A stretch of 64,000 nt of DNA from JAHRVQ01 sp051278195 (lineage in GTDB: Bacteria; Pseudomonadota; Gammaproteobacteria; Pseudomonadales; Azotimanducaceae). Shown one piece after another: positions 35,395 through 44,158 of the stretch. The stretch lies in NCBI GenBank assembly GCA_051278195.1, contig JBNMQM010000010.1, positions 23,638-87,637 on the forward strand. Reading direction: 5' to 3'. How positions within the stretch are numbered: position 1 is the first letter of the stretch; each line of letters starts with the position of its first letter. Made by a program: the position numbers and the translations under genes. The notes beneath the pieces are model-generated. The model ran no database searches. It worked only from the letters and a program-made list of their open reading frames with translations, and had not been told where the DNA came from.

Positions 35395-35865
35395 TCAGCG
35401 ACCAGTAGCGGCGACCAACGTCGATTCAAATACCACAACCCCTGCCGCTGAGCCGGGCTCATAAACCCGTATCGTTCCCGTGTGATCAGCCATATAGATT
35501 GGCTTATCGATTTGATTGGCTGAATGGGTATCAGACGGCGAGAACATCGACTTGTGATGACCGGCCGTGCCGTGCGTGTGCCAGAGCGCAGCGATTCGAC
35601 ACTGCTTGGTCTGGCTGAACGAAAACTGCACTGGAGCCTGGTGCCTGCGGCCATGACCGTGGGTGTAAATGTATCGACAGTCCTCGCACTTGAGTACGCC
35701 GCCCACGTACTCACGATTGGCGGCAATAGAGTCTGTGTTGTATTGTAGCAATGCGTGCAGACCAGCCTGATCCATATTCTCAAACCCTGCTTCCGGCAAG
35801 TTCTCAGGGTTAGCCGTGTTAACCATCCCTCGAACTCTTGAACGGGTTTGGTCGGATGACAACAC
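35395..35865 (-). CDS. DUF4329-like protein with JAMM-type HTH motif
   Basis: A 156-residue frame. The segment IAALWHTHGTAGHHKSMFSP with a following SDTHSANQ carries an HxH plus S-x-x-D arrangement like the JAB/JAMM metallopeptidase-like DUF4329 domain. CKCED-type cysteines (LKCEDCRYIYTHGHG) lie upstream. The competing frame on the same strand (35340-35876) has poor composition, but its last 35 residues are protein-like, so the 3' end may be frame-shifted. No signal peptide is seen. DUF4329 domains often occur as toxin or effector tails; here it stands alone. Confidence 0.55.
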   Translation of the reverse strand: MLSSDQTRSRVRGMVNTANPENLPEAGFENMDQAGLHALLQYNTDSIAANREYVGGVLKCEDCRYIYTHGHGRRHQAPVQFSFSQTKQCRIAALWHTHGTAGHHKSMFSPSDTHSANQIDKPIYMADHTGTIRVYEPGSAAGVVVFESTLVAATGR

Positions 35866-36224
35866 GAGCGCCTCACCTCACCTCACCGCTTCTAGCAGGC
35901 CATTGCGCTGCTATGTTGGCGGCTCAAAGCTACTTACGGTCAATTTGAGTTAGAGATGCTCGAATAAACGCTATACTCCCCTCTGGTTCGAACGACGTCA
36001 TTGTCTCGCCGGAGTAAGTACGAAAATCGCGCCTGACCGCCGAGTTCAATGCCTAGGAATCCGCGCATCCCTTATCGCATATTCGGTTATACTAGATTGT
36101 TGTATAGATCTGGATAACGACCATTACGGCCCAAACACCAACGCCAAACCCAACACCAATAGCAGAGCCGTCCAGTAGTAAGTCTGGTTCCGCCTCGGTT
36201 CTGTCGATTCCGGAATTTCGGTGG

Positions 36225-37427
36225 TTGTTTTTCGGTAACGTCGGCTTTTTCTTCGCTATGAACGGGCAGATACTGACTCGCACAATCCTTGCTTGGGATT
36301 TGACAGGTTTGGCCCAGTCATTGGCTTACATCAACCTGGTGGTTGCGGTTCCTATGATATTTGTGTCGATGATCGGGGGTGCGATCACCGATCGGGTTGA
36401 GCGTCGCCGTTTGATCATCATTGGTCAGTGTCTGATTACCGCAAACGAATTATTCATCCTCAGCCTGCTGGTGCTGGGAAAGCTAGAATTTTGGCACCTG
36501 CTATGTACCGCGTTTGTTGCCGGTTGTGCCTTCCCGTTTATTATGCCGGCAAGAATGGCCATTACCGTTAATGTGGTTGGCCCCGCCCGAATTCAAAGTG
36601 CAATGGCAATTTCAAGCGGGGCGATGAATTTAAGTCGAGTGGCAGGTCCTGCCATGGCGGGGATCATCATTTCGCAGTTTTCAATTGTGGCTGCTTATAT
36701 TGTATCGACGCTACTCTATGCTTTCGCCGTGTTTTGTATGCTGTTCGTTAAGCGCAATACAGCCATTCAACCGGAAGGCGGTAAAAAACCTTTGTTGGCG
36801 GACATCGCCTATGGTTTTCAGTACATCAAGCGCAATAAGCCGGTCATGATTTGTCTTCTTTTTGGACTCGTGCCAATGTTTTTGGCGATGCCATTTCAAA
36901 ATCTGTTGGTGATGTTGGTGGAACAGAACTGGCAGACTGGTGAGAGTGGTCTTGGCATCCTGATGGGCGCTGGTGGCGTGGGCGGTGTTCTAGGTTCCAT
37001 CTGGATAGCGAGGCGTGGCGACAAGACCGAGAGGCTGCGGCTGATGATCATGACCGTCATTGGCTTTGCCTTGTTTCTTGCGGTGTTCACCCAGACCAGT
37101 AATTTCTACTATGCGCTGGTACCTCTGATACTAGCGAACTTATGTGCGAGTGCTTTCCAGACCGTCAATAACGCAACGGTTCAGATATTGGTCGATGACA
37201 GCGTCAGAGGCCGTATGAGCAGCTTTATGATGATGTCATTTGGCTTGACCCCACTGGGTGTATTTCCCATGGCAATAGCGGCCGACCACTTCGGTGCAGC
37301 ATATGCGATCCTGGGCGCTTGTGTTGCCCTTGTTGTTATCACCGCTGCATTTGTGGTTTTGAGCAAGACGCTTCGAGCCATCGATGGCACGGTAGAGATC
37401 GCAGTAGAAAAAGTCCGCGGCGCTTAG
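36225..37427 (+). CDS. MFS transporter (start uncertain)
   Basis: At least 400 residues with about 12 helices: GGAITDRVERRRLIIIGQ is the loop 2-3 motif, and GRMSSFMMMSFGLTPLG the loop 10-11 region. The MFS_3/enterobactin-exporter-type pattern (AINVVGPARIQSA-like segment) is suggested, substrate unknown. TTG 36225 lies within the first helix. The open frame continues upstream to 36108 and adds a typical cytoplasmic start (SIPEFRWLFFGN), preceded by a Pro/Thr-rich stretch with no ATG, GTG or TTG. The true start may be ATT at 36123 or CTG at 36201, or the start has been altered. Confidence 0.85.
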   Translation: MFFGNVGFFFAMNGQILTRTILAWDLTGLAQSLAYINLVVAVPMIFVSMIGGAITDRVERRRLIIIGQCLITANELFILSLLVLGKLEFWHLLCTAFVAGCAFPFIMPARMAITVNVVGPARIQSAMAISSGAMNLSRVAGPAMAGIIISQFSIVAAYIVSTLLYAFAVFCMLFVKRNTAIQPEGGKKPLLADIAYGFQYIKRNKPVMICLLFGLVPMFLAMPFQNLLVMLVEQNWQTGESGLGILMGAGGVGGVLGSIWIARRGDKTERLRLMIMTVIGFALFLAVFTQTSNFYYALVPLILANLCASAFQTVNNATVQILVDDSVRGRMSSFMMMSFGLTPLGVFPMAIAADHFGAAYAILGACVALVVITAAFVVLSKTLRAIDGTVEIAVEKVRGA

Positions 37428-37450
37428 TCACTTTAGGACCTGTAATTTTT

Positions 37451-37509
37451 ACAGAGCCTCTTACAGGAGCCTCTTACAGGAGCCTCTTGCAGGAGCCTCA
37501 TGCAGGAGC
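37451..37509. repeat. Intergenic 13-base tandem repeat
   Basis: About four and a half copies of ACAGGAGCCTCTT (first copy one base shorter, last two with substitutions), 24 bases after the MFS stop and before the end of the convergent unknown gene. Confidence 0.92.
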
Positions 37510-37545
37510 AACGTGAATCTCAAATTGGCTGAATGATAGTGGTGT

Positions 37546-38013
37546 CTAGCCTCGCGCCAGTTTAACTGGTCCTGCTTCAGGAAATTCAGGGAACACCACT
37601 AGCCCATCGGCTGCAGTCGAGACGAAACCACCTGCATTTGGTTCTACGCGCCAGTTTGCCTGATAGTGCGTGAGGCGGGCCTGTTTGGAGGGGATGCTAA
37701 TATTAAGCGATTGCTGCGATTTGAACTTCACCACCACAGTTTTATCTTTAGCATCCGCTCTAAGTTCAATACCGGAACCTGACTCTACTCTAAGATGGCG
37801 AAGGCCGGCGTGTCCCTCCCCGGCATCTTCGATCACGAGTCCACCTGCTTTCAGCCATTCGACGGTCATTTTCAAATTCTGAGCTTGGAGTTCTTGGCTA
37901 CCGCACTCATAGACTGTGATCGAGCCTAATTTGAGTGACCCAGAGAGAAGGTCAACAGAATCATTCCCTGACGGTACCATGGTGGCTGAAGTTGCAATGA
38001 CTGTGGCGTGCAT
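37546..38013 (-). CDS. Unknown beta-rich protein
   Basis: A 155-residue frame with alternating hydrophobic strands (LLSGSLKLGSITVYECG, then KTVVVKFKSQQSLNISIP, then PNAGGFVSTAADGLVVF). It looks like a genuine beta-sandwich protein, but I recognise no family. It has no signal peptide. Its presumed start lies only two bases from that of the divergent caspase-like gene, with no room for a promoter, and the first 12 residues (MHATVIATSATM) may come from sequence brought in by rearrangement. A likely better start is the ATG for MVPSGND at 37978-37980. Confidence 0.5.
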   Translation of the reverse strand: MHATVIATSATMVPSGNDSVDLLSGSLKLGSITVYECGSQELQAQNLKMTVEWLKAGGLVIEDAGEGHAGLRHLRVESGSGIELRADAKDKTVVVKFKSQQSLNISIPSKQARLTHYQANWRVEPNAGGFVSTAADGLVVFPEFPEAGPVKLARG

Positions 38014-38015
38014 TT

Positions 38016-38804
38016 TTGTTGCGACAGGGATGGGAGGGTCCTCTCATGTTTTGTGAGGCAGACGCAGACAGCCTATTTGCGATAGCCGGGGGCCTTGGCT
38101 ATGACTCGAGCATTTTAAACACCACTCAGGCCACGCGCTCGGCGGTGATCAAAGGGGTTCGAGCTGTAGCTGCGGAGCTAACGGCAGGCGATATCTTTTT
38201 CTTGAGTTACTCGGGTCATGGTGGCCAGGTGCGAGATGTGAATTTCGATGAAGCAGATGGCGCTGATGAGACCTGGTGTTTATTCGACGGCCAGCTGATA
38301 GATGATGAACTGAATGTGCTTTGGCAAACCTTTGATCCGCTTGTGCGCATTCTGGTTCTGTCAGACTCCTGTCATAGCGGCACGGTGACGCGAAATCAAC
38401 CGCAAGTGACCATGCCTTCCGGCGAACTTGCACTAAAACTCTATGGCACTGAGTCACCCTCCTTTCGCTATATGCCTCGAGTTGAAGCGCAACGGACCTA
38501 TGGTCAGAATGCACAGTTCTATGACGGTATCCAGCGTGGCCTATCGACCTCTCAAACCGGCGAGGGCCCCATGGTGTTGCTGATATCTGGTTGCCGCGAT
38601 GATCAGTTGTCCGTCGAAGGCTGGGATCATGGCTTGTTCACCAGTGCGTTGCTTGAAGTCTGGAACGAAGGGCAATTTGAAGGTAACTATCAGAGCTTTT
38701 ATGATCAGGTTTTGAAGTCCATGCCAGAGATTCAACAGCCCCAGCTGTATGCCACAGGCAACAAAGAAAATGACTTTTTGCACCAGTCGCCTTTCTTTAT
38801 CTAG
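38016..38804 (+). CDS. Caspase-family (C14) peptidase, N-terminally truncated
   Basis: 262 residues of a bacterial metacaspase-like protease. The catalytic histidine is about residue 68 in FLSYSGHGGQV and the catalytic cysteine about residue 119 in VLSDSCHSGT; acidic residues DEADGADETW follow the histidine as in orthocaspases. The first beta strand normally reading A-L-x-I-G-I-N before the GWEGPLMFCEADA segment is missing. An in-frame TGA at 37998 lies just upstream, and TTG 38016 or 38019 are the only starts. Activity after arginine or lysine is the family norm, but with the fold incomplete this may be a remnant. Confidence 0.75.
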   Translation: MLRQGWEGPLMFCEADADSLFAIAGGLGYDSSILNTTQATRSAVIKGVRAVAAELTAGDIFFLSYSGHGGQVRDVNFDEADGADETWCLFDGQLIDDELNVLWQTFDPLVRILVLSDSCHSGTVTRNQPQVTMPSGELALKLYGTESPSFRYMPRVEAQRTYGQNAQFYDGIQRGLSTSQTGEGPMVLLISGCRDDQLSVEGWDHGLFTSALLEVWNEGQFEGNYQSFYDQVLKSMPEIQQPQLYATGNKENDFLHQSPFFI

Positions 38805-38836
38805 GTTTATCTAACTTAGATCATGGTTGCATTATG

Positions 38837-38850
38837 AGTGTATATGCATC
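38837..38850. promoter_or_regulatory. MarR operator-like site 1, before marR
   Basis: AGTGTATATGCATC is the reverse-strand form of the TGCATATACAC core at sites 2 and 3. Flanking ATTATG and CTATTATTGG partly extend the palindrome. It lies 33 bases before the chosen marR start, where a MarR protein would act on its own gene. Confidence 0.65.
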
Positions 38851-38882
38851 TATTATTGGGGTTCGACGTTCGAGAATCCTGT

Positions 38883-39314
38883 ATGAGCGACTACCTCAGT
38901 CCCATCCATTGCGTGAGCAATAATCTGCACCAAACAGCGCGTGCTATTACGAAAATCTACAGCGAAGAGATGCGCCCGAGCGGTATTCTACGCTCTCAAT
39001 ATTCTATTCTCGGGTATCTTAATCGATTAGGTATTATCCAGCTTACTGAACTGGCGGATAGCCTTTATATGGATCGAACAACACTCAGCCGAAACCTTAA
39101 ACCGCTTGAAAAGAGGGGTCTTGTGAGCATTAATAAGTCCCCGACTGATGCTAGGGCTAAGGAAGTACGCCTGACTGCGGGGGGTAAGGCGCAATTTCGG
39201 GAAGCCACTAAATACTGGCGCAGAGCGCAGAAAAGGATTGTGACTGCCTTCGGTGAAAAAAATTGGGCTGACCTCGAATCCACTCTGTTGAGCCTAAGAA
39301 AGCAAGTTTCCTGA
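38883..39314 (+). CDS. MarR-family transcriptional regulator
   Basis: About 143 residues starting at MSDYLSPIHCVSNNLHQT. The winged-helix domain is clear: LTELADSLYMDRTTLSRNLK is the recognition helix and KRGLVSINKSPTDARAKEVR the wing with the conserved D-x-R segment. MarR proteins bind palindromes as dimers and usually repress efflux or catabolic genes until a hydrophobic ligand binds. The frame opens at GTG 38838, but that overlaps the operator-like site, so ATG 38883 is chosen. It is followed on the same strand by the small gene and the RND fusion, both carrying the same site. Confidence 0.88.
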   Translation: MSDYLSPIHCVSNNLHQTARAITKIYSEEMRPSGILRSQYSILGYLNRLGIIQLTELADSLYMDRTTLSRNLKPLEKRGLVSINKSPTDARAKEVRLTAGGKAQFREATKYWRRAQKRIVTAFGEKNWADLESTLLSLRKQVS

Positions 39315-39322
39315 TCCTATTT

Positions 39323-39360
39323 ATTTCTGTTTCTAGTTATTTCTGGCTATTTCTGGCTGG
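39323..39360. repeat. Short imperfect repeat after marR
   Basis: TTATTTCTG-type units recur three times (TTATTTCTGTTTCTAG, TTATTTCTGGC, TATTTCTGGC) at a spacing of about 11-16 bases, downstream of the marR stop. Confidence 0.6.
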
Positions 39361-39419
39361 GGTAACTCCTGGCATAAAGCCTATTTGCCAATAATTATTG
39401 ACCTTGATCTCACTCAATG

Positions 39420-39449
39420 CCAATATAAGTGCATATACACCTATATTGG
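39420..39449. promoter_or_regulatory. MarR operator-like palindrome, site 2
   Basis: CCAATATAAGTG and CACCTATATTGG are 12-base arms, matching at 11 of 12 positions, around CATATA. The core TGCATATACAC is shared with sites 1 and 3. It lies 25 bases before the small gene start, within its promoter region. Confidence 0.75.
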
Positions 39450-39474
39450 TTAATTTATCCAGGAGGATAAGCAG

Positions 39475-39627
39475 ATGGCAGCATCAAGTTTTTGGCAGAA
39501 GTTACAACGCTGGGCCGAGGTCATCGAGCTCAGCACTCAGAATTCGTATTTTGAATTTCAAGAGCTTCAGCGCCTTGAAATCGAAGCACTCAAGGCGCGG
39601 GTTAGTCTCCTAGAAACTGGGGACTAA
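39475..39627 (+). CDS. 50-residue small protein before the RND exporter
   Basis: ATG 39475 has a perfect AGGAGG at 39461-39466, eight bases before it, and the frame ends in TAA 39625-39627. The product starts MAASSFWQKLQRWAEVIEL and continues with a helical, Glu/Leu-rich stretch (ELQRLEIEALKARVSLLE) ending in GD; it is likely an amphipathic helix or coiled coil. I know no family. Because it lies between the operator-like site and the RND fusion gene and has the best ribosome-binding site in the region, it is probably expressed. It could be an accessory subunit, but that is inference. Confidence 0.75.
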   Translation: MAASSFWQKLQRWAEVIELSTQNSYFEFQELQRLEIEALKARVSLLETGD

Positions 39628-39645
39628 ACTCAATTTTGCATTAAC

Positions 39646-39664
39646 GTGCATATACACTTATATA
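39646..39664. promoter_or_regulatory. MarR operator-like site 3, before the RND fusion gene
   Basis: GTGCATATACACTTATATA contains the shared TGCATATACAC core and a complete right arm; the left arm is degenerate. It ends 20 bases before the GTG start of the RND fusion. Confidence 0.65.
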
Positions 39665-39683
39665 TTTAAATAGGGCAACTATC

Positions 39684-42600
39684 GTGAACATTCGATTCTT
39701 TCAAACTATCATTCGCTTTCGCGTCGCCGTCTTGGCCATGGGTCTTACGGGTGTGCTCGTTGCTGCGAGCTTTTTACCCGGGCTGACTCGTGATACGAGT
39801 TCGGATGCCTTCATCCCAGCTGACAATCCTGCGCGGGTTTACCGAGAGCAGGTGAAGGACATTTTTGGTCTCGCAGATCCCATTATTGTCGGAGTTTTCC
39901 GAGACGGCGAGCACGGCGTCTTTACCCCGGAGGTCTTGCAGTTAGTGGAGGCACTTTCACTTCAGGTGCAGGATTTGCCTAATGTTGACCCAGAAAGAGT
40001 CGTCAGTATCGCCACAGAAAACAACATCGAAGGTACGGCGGATGGCATGAGGGTTGATCCTTTCTTCGAAGATTATCCGGACAATGCTCTTTCGGCGCTG
40101 GCTATCTGGCAGAAGGTGCAAGACTTTCCACTATATCTCGGTAGCCTTGTCGCCAGAGATGGCAATGCAACATTGATTGTCGCGGAAGTATTGGACGAAT
40201 CTGCAGCTGAGCAGACCTACCTTGACCTTATGGAACTTGTTAACAACACCGATTTACCTGACGGAGTGACTGTGCATGTCGCCGGTGAAGCCTCAGTGAC
40301 GGGTTATATGGGAATGTATATTGATTCGGACGCGCAGCGACTTAATCCTATTGCGGGTCTCATCATTACCGTCATTCTATTCTTGGCCTTCCGAACCATT
40401 GCCGGTGCGATTCTACCGAACTTGATTGTCGCCGCGACAGTGTTGGGTACGGTTGGTCTGATGGTGGCAAGCGGCGTGTCATTTTTTGTGATCACTAATG
40501 CCATGCCAGTTGTGCTTATTGGTATCGCCGTTGCAGATTCGATTCATATCTTCTCTGCGTATTACGAGACGATTAGCGACAAGCCCAGTATTCGAAATGA
40601 TCAGGCCGTGATCGCGGCCATGGTTGAAATGTGGCGGCCAATAACCTTAACCACACTGACCACGATAGCCGGTTTTTTAGGTTTGTATATCTCGTCGGTG
40701 CAGCCACCTATGCAGTATCTTGGGCTGTTCACGGCATTCGGGGTCGGGATCGCGTGGCTCTACTCAATGACCATATTACCTGCCGCCATGAGCTTTCTAA
40801 AAATCAATCCTGAGGCGCGCCATATTAGTCGTCAGGCGAGCGATATCGCCATAAATTTGATGACGAAAGTCGGACTCTGGGTCGTTCTTCGACCGAAAAC
40901 GATTGTGGCTATCGGTCTTGTCTTTGTCGGCGCCGGCATTGTTGGCGCATCTAATGTTGAAGTGAATGATCGCCGAATCGAGGTATTCAACGAAAAAGAA
41001 CCCGTGTTTATCGCCAACGAGATGATCAATGATCATTTTGATGGCACTAGCGTGTTCGATATTATGATTGAAACCGATCGGCCAGAAGCGCTGTTTCGAC
41101 CGGACTATTTAAGAAAGATCGAAAGTTTCCAGCGGGAAATTGAGCGCCATGCCATTGTTGGTGGCACCACGTCGGTCGTCGACTACCTGAAGCAAATGAA
41201 CCGATCACTGAATGAGGGTAATCCGGACGAATATCGGCTCGTTGATAATGAAGTATTGAACGCGCAGTTGTTCTTGCTCTATTCAACCTCTGGCGATCCA
41301 ACTGACTTTGAAGAAGAAATTGACTATGACTATCAGCGCGCCAATGTGCGTGTCAATTTGCAGAGCGCCAGTTATCAAGAATTGAAGCCTCTGGTCGCAG
41401 CACTCAACCAATACATAGCAACTGAGTTTAACGAACCAGGCCTGACCGCAACGCTAAGTGGTCGTGCAATGATTACTTATGAATGGGTGGACGGGGTAGG
41501 CAAGGGCCACTTTAAGAGCGTCCTGGTATCGCTAGCGCTGGTATTTTTGACGGCTGTCGTCGTGTTCAGGTCAGTCGCTGCAGGGCTGATCTCTCTGGCG
41601 CCGGTGGCAATCTCAATCTTGTTTGTTTACGCCACCATGGCACTGTTGGGTATCGACATTGGTATTGGAACTTCTATGTTTGCTTCTGTCGCGATTGGCC
41701 TTGGTGTCGATTTTGCGATCCATACCATCGATCGAATTCGCATTCTGTACGCCGATGGTGATGATAGCGATGAAACAATGCTTGCGCTATTTCCGTCAAC
41801 AGGCCGGGCACTGTTCTTCAATCTTCTGGCAATCTCCTGTGGCTTTGGTGTGCTGATGATTTCGGACGTGGTTCCGTTAATGCGGTTCGGCGCTATTGTC
41901 GCGTTGTCAGTGAGCACGGCGTTTGTGTTCAGCCTGACCTTTTTGCCGGCTATCATACTGTTGGTAAGACCGAAGTTTATTTACGCAACGTCTGGTAACA
42001 AGGGACTGAGCGGAAGCTCGATAGCGGGGCTACTCATTGTTGTCGCGATTGGTTTGGTGAGTTTTGCTTTTCCCGTCCACGCAGAAGAAATCACTGCTCG
42101 TCAAATAATGGCGCGGGTCGTCGCGAGAGATGATGGGCTTCAGGTGACTCGTACGCTGTCGATGGAACTAATGGATAGGCGCGGCAAATCTCGAACCAGA
42201 ACCACGCGGGGATACCGGAAATACTTCGGTGATGACAAACGAACCGTACTATTTTACCTGTCTCCGACGAACGTCAAGGACACGGCATTTCTGACCTACG
42301 ATTATGCTGAAAGCGCACAAGATGATGACCAATGGTTGTATCTCCCGGCTGCCAGGAAAATCAGACGCATCTCTGCGTCCGACCGGGGCGACTATTTTCT
42401 TGGTACTGACTTTAGCTATGAGGATATCAAGAACGAAAATAAACCTAATCTTGCAGATTATGCCTATAAGCGTATCGGCATGGAGTTAGTTGGCGGAGTT
42501 GAGTGTTTCGTTATAGAAGGAACACCGATATCTGATCAGGTTGCGCGAGAGTTGGGTTATGGCCGGGTATTGATACGGGTTGACCCGGAGATTTGGATGG

Positions 42601-42818
42601 CAAGAAAAACTGAGTTCTGGGATATCAAAGGCAACTCGTTGAAAACTATTCTGGTCAATGACATTCGGCTGGTCGATGACATTTGGACCAGTCATGAGCT
42701 TTATGCTGAAAATCACAAAACCGGTCACCAGACGCGGTTCACGTTCTCCGACGTAGACTATAAAGCGGAGGTCAGAGATAGCTGGTTTGAAACTCGTCAA
42801 ATGCGGCGAGGTCTGTAA
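39684..42818 (+). CDS. RND/MMPL-family exporter fused to a LolA-like periplasmic domain
   Basis: A 1044-residue protein starting at GTG. Residues 1-770 form an MMPL/RND exporter with two sets of helices and two periplasmic loops; the acidic proton-relay region (VLIGIAVADSIHIFSAYY near residue 285, and VAIGLGVDFAIHTIDRIR near residue 680) is clear. A helix like a signal peptide (SIAGLLIVVAIGLVSFAFPV, with HAEE at 799-802) then leads into a 240-residue LolA-like outer-membrane lipoprotein-sorting domain (DQWLYLPAARKIRRISASDR, GTDFSYEDI). In related clusters these two are usually separate genes. It should move a hydrophobic molecule out of the inner membrane and hand it to the following barrel protein. 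Confidence 0.9.
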   Translation: MNIRFFQTIIRFRVAVLAMGLTGVLVAASFLPGLTRDTSSDAFIPADNPARVYREQVKDIFGLADPIIVGVFRDGEHGVFTPEVLQLVEALSLQVQDLPNVDPERVVSIATENNIEGTADGMRVDPFFEDYPDNALSALAIWQKVQDFPLYLGSLVARDGNATLIVAEVLDESAAEQTYLDLMELVNNTDLPDGVTVHVAGEASVTGYMGMYIDSDAQRLNPIAGLIITVILFLAFRTIAGAILPNLIVAATVLGTVGLMVASGVSFFVITNAMPVVLIGIAVADSIHIFSAYYETISDKPSIRNDQAVIAAMVEMWRPITLTTLTTIAGFLGLYISSVQPPMQYLGLFTAFGVGIAWLYSMTILPAAMSFLKINPEARHISRQASDIAINLMTKVGLWVVLRPKTIVAIGLVFVGAGIVGASNVEVNDRRIEVFNEKEPVFIANEMINDHFDGTSVFDIMIETDRPEALFRPDYLRKIESFQREIERHAIVGGTTSVVDYLKQMNRSLNEGNPDEYRLVDNEVLNAQLFLLYSTSGDPTDFEEEIDYDYQRANVRVNLQSASYQELKPLVAALNQYIATEFNEPGLTATLSGRAMITYEWVDGVGKGHFKSVLVSLALVFLTAVVVFRSVAAGLISLAPVAISILFVYATMALLGIDIGIGTSMFASVAIGLGVDFAIHTIDRIRILYADGDDSDETMLALFPSTGRALFFNLLAISCGFGVLMISDVVPLMRFGAIVALSVSTAFVFSLTFLPAIILLVRPKFIYATSGNKGLSGSSIAGLLIVVAIGLVSFAFPVHAEEITARQIMARVVARDDGLQVTRTLSMELMDRRGKSRTRTTRGYRKYFGDDKRTVLFYLSPTNVKDTAFLTYDYAESAQDDDQWLYLPAARKIRRISASDRGDYFLGTDFSYEDIKNENKPNLADYAYKRIGMELVGGVECFVIEGTPISDQVARELGYGRVLIRVDPEIWMARKTEFWDIKGNSLKTILVNDIRLVDDIWTSHELYAENHKTGHQTRFTFSDVDYKAEVRDSWFETRQMRRGL

Positions 42819-44158
42819 TGCTTATCTCGTTGCAAGTGAGGGTGTCTTTAGCTGTGCAGGTGGCGGCATTTTTGACAATGCTGGGCTTCGCGTTGTCAGC
42901 CGCTGCGCTGGAGAAAACGGTGCTTGTCGATGCTGAGCAGGTTTGGACTGGCTCATCTGTACAAGCTGGGAGCGTCTCGGCACGATTTGAATTGAGCGGG
43001 GCGCTAGGGCCCTATACAGCGTTGACCTCAATTATTCGCGCGCGGGTTTTTGGTTCTAATGATTTGTATCCCGACCACCCTGAACAATCGACATTGTCTG
43101 CTGCATCAAAGCGCCTCTATGTTGGTTCGGCCTTAGAACTAGAGTTGCGTGAACTCTACATTGATGTCGGCTTCAAAAATGCCAATCTGCGTGCGGGCAA
43201 ACAGCAAGTTGTCTGGGGTCAGGCTGACGGGCTAAAACTATTGGACGTCGTTAATCCTCAGGATTTCAGTAGATTTATACTTGATGACTTCGACCAATCG
43301 CGGATTCCGATATGGATGGTCAACCTTGAGCTTTTTCTGCCGTTCGGGGACCTGCAGTTGTTATGGATACCAGATGCTTCGGTTCACAATCTGGCTAACA
43401 GCAACACGAGCTACGAAATGACGGCGTCTCTTGCGAATGTACCCGCTGATGCTCCGTACTCAATAGAGGTTGCGGAACATCCGGATAACGTGATTAAAGA
43501 TAGTGACATCGGGACACGGCTATCGATTTTCGCCGGTGGTTGGGATTTAACCGTTAACTACCTTTACCACTATGACGACTTCCCTGTCATACGACGAGAA
43601 CTCACAGGCAGCGGACTGATCTTCTCGCCAGGCTACGAACGTACGCATACCTTCGGCATAACAGCCAGTAACGCGTTCGGCGACTTCATTGTTCGTTCTG
43701 AGCTTGCTTACAATTCAGAAAAATATGTTTCGACCCGCACCATCGCCAGCAGCAACCTCCCTAATTATGAAAGGGACAGCAACGGTGTCGAGTCAAGCCG
43801 CGAATTCGGTTACGTTGTCGGGCTCGATTGGACGGGTCTCACAGATACCTTTATTAGCCTGCAGTTGTTTCAGTCAATACTGTTGGATGGTGGTGATTAT
43901 GTTCGCGATCAAACCGACACTAACGTATCTATACTGGTGCGCCGCTACTTTCTCAATGAAAGTCTAAAGTTTGAGTTATTAGGTCTCCGTCACCAAAATG
44001 ATGGAGATAGCCTGATCCGGCTCAGCGCAGACTATGAGCTGACATCAAATACAACTCTGGGTTTCTTTAGTGATACCTTCAATGGTGCAGCAAGCGAGCT
44101 TTATGGGCAGTTTGATGACAAGGACCGCCTAGGCTTTAGGGTCACTATTGGGTTTTAA
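42818..44158 (+). CDS. DUF1302-like outer-membrane beta-barrel protein
   Basis: A 446-residue protein. The N-terminus has a signal peptide ending near AALSAAALE. The family block LRAGKQQVVWGQADGLKLLD with VVNPQDFSRFI is the DUF1302 hallmark, and the rest alternates in amphipathic strands, ending in the aromatic RVTIGF typical of outer-membrane barrels. Its ATG overlaps the RND fusion stop by one base (TAATG), so it is translationally coupled. It is the likely outer-membrane component of the exporter system. Confidence 0.88.
   Translation: MLISLQVRVSLAVQVAAFLTMLGFALSAAALEKTVLVDAEQVWTGSSVQAGSVSARFELSGALGPYTALTSIIRARVFGSNDLYPDHPEQSTLSAASKRLYVGSALELELRELYIDVGFKNANLRAGKQQVVWGQADGLKLLDVVNPQDFSRFILDDFDQSRIPIWMVNLELFLPFGDLQLLWIPDASVHNLANSNTSYEMTASLANVPADAPYSIEVAEHPDNVIKDSDIGTRLSIFAGGWDLTVNYLYHYDDFPVIRRELTGSGLIFSPGYERTHTFGITASNAFGDFIVRSELAYNSEKYVSTRTIASSNLPNYERDSNGVESSREFGYVVGLDWTGLTDTFISLQLFQSILLDGGDYVRDQTDTNVSILVRRYFLNESLKFELLGLRHQNDGDSLIRLSADYELTSNTTLGFFSDTFNGAASELYGQFDDKDRLGFRVTIGF

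Noticed and set aside
35340..35876. A longer frame overlapping the DUF4329-like gene
   Set aside because: Composition is unlike a protein over most of its length; only its last 35 residues look real, which may reflect a frameshift in the DUF4329-like gene.
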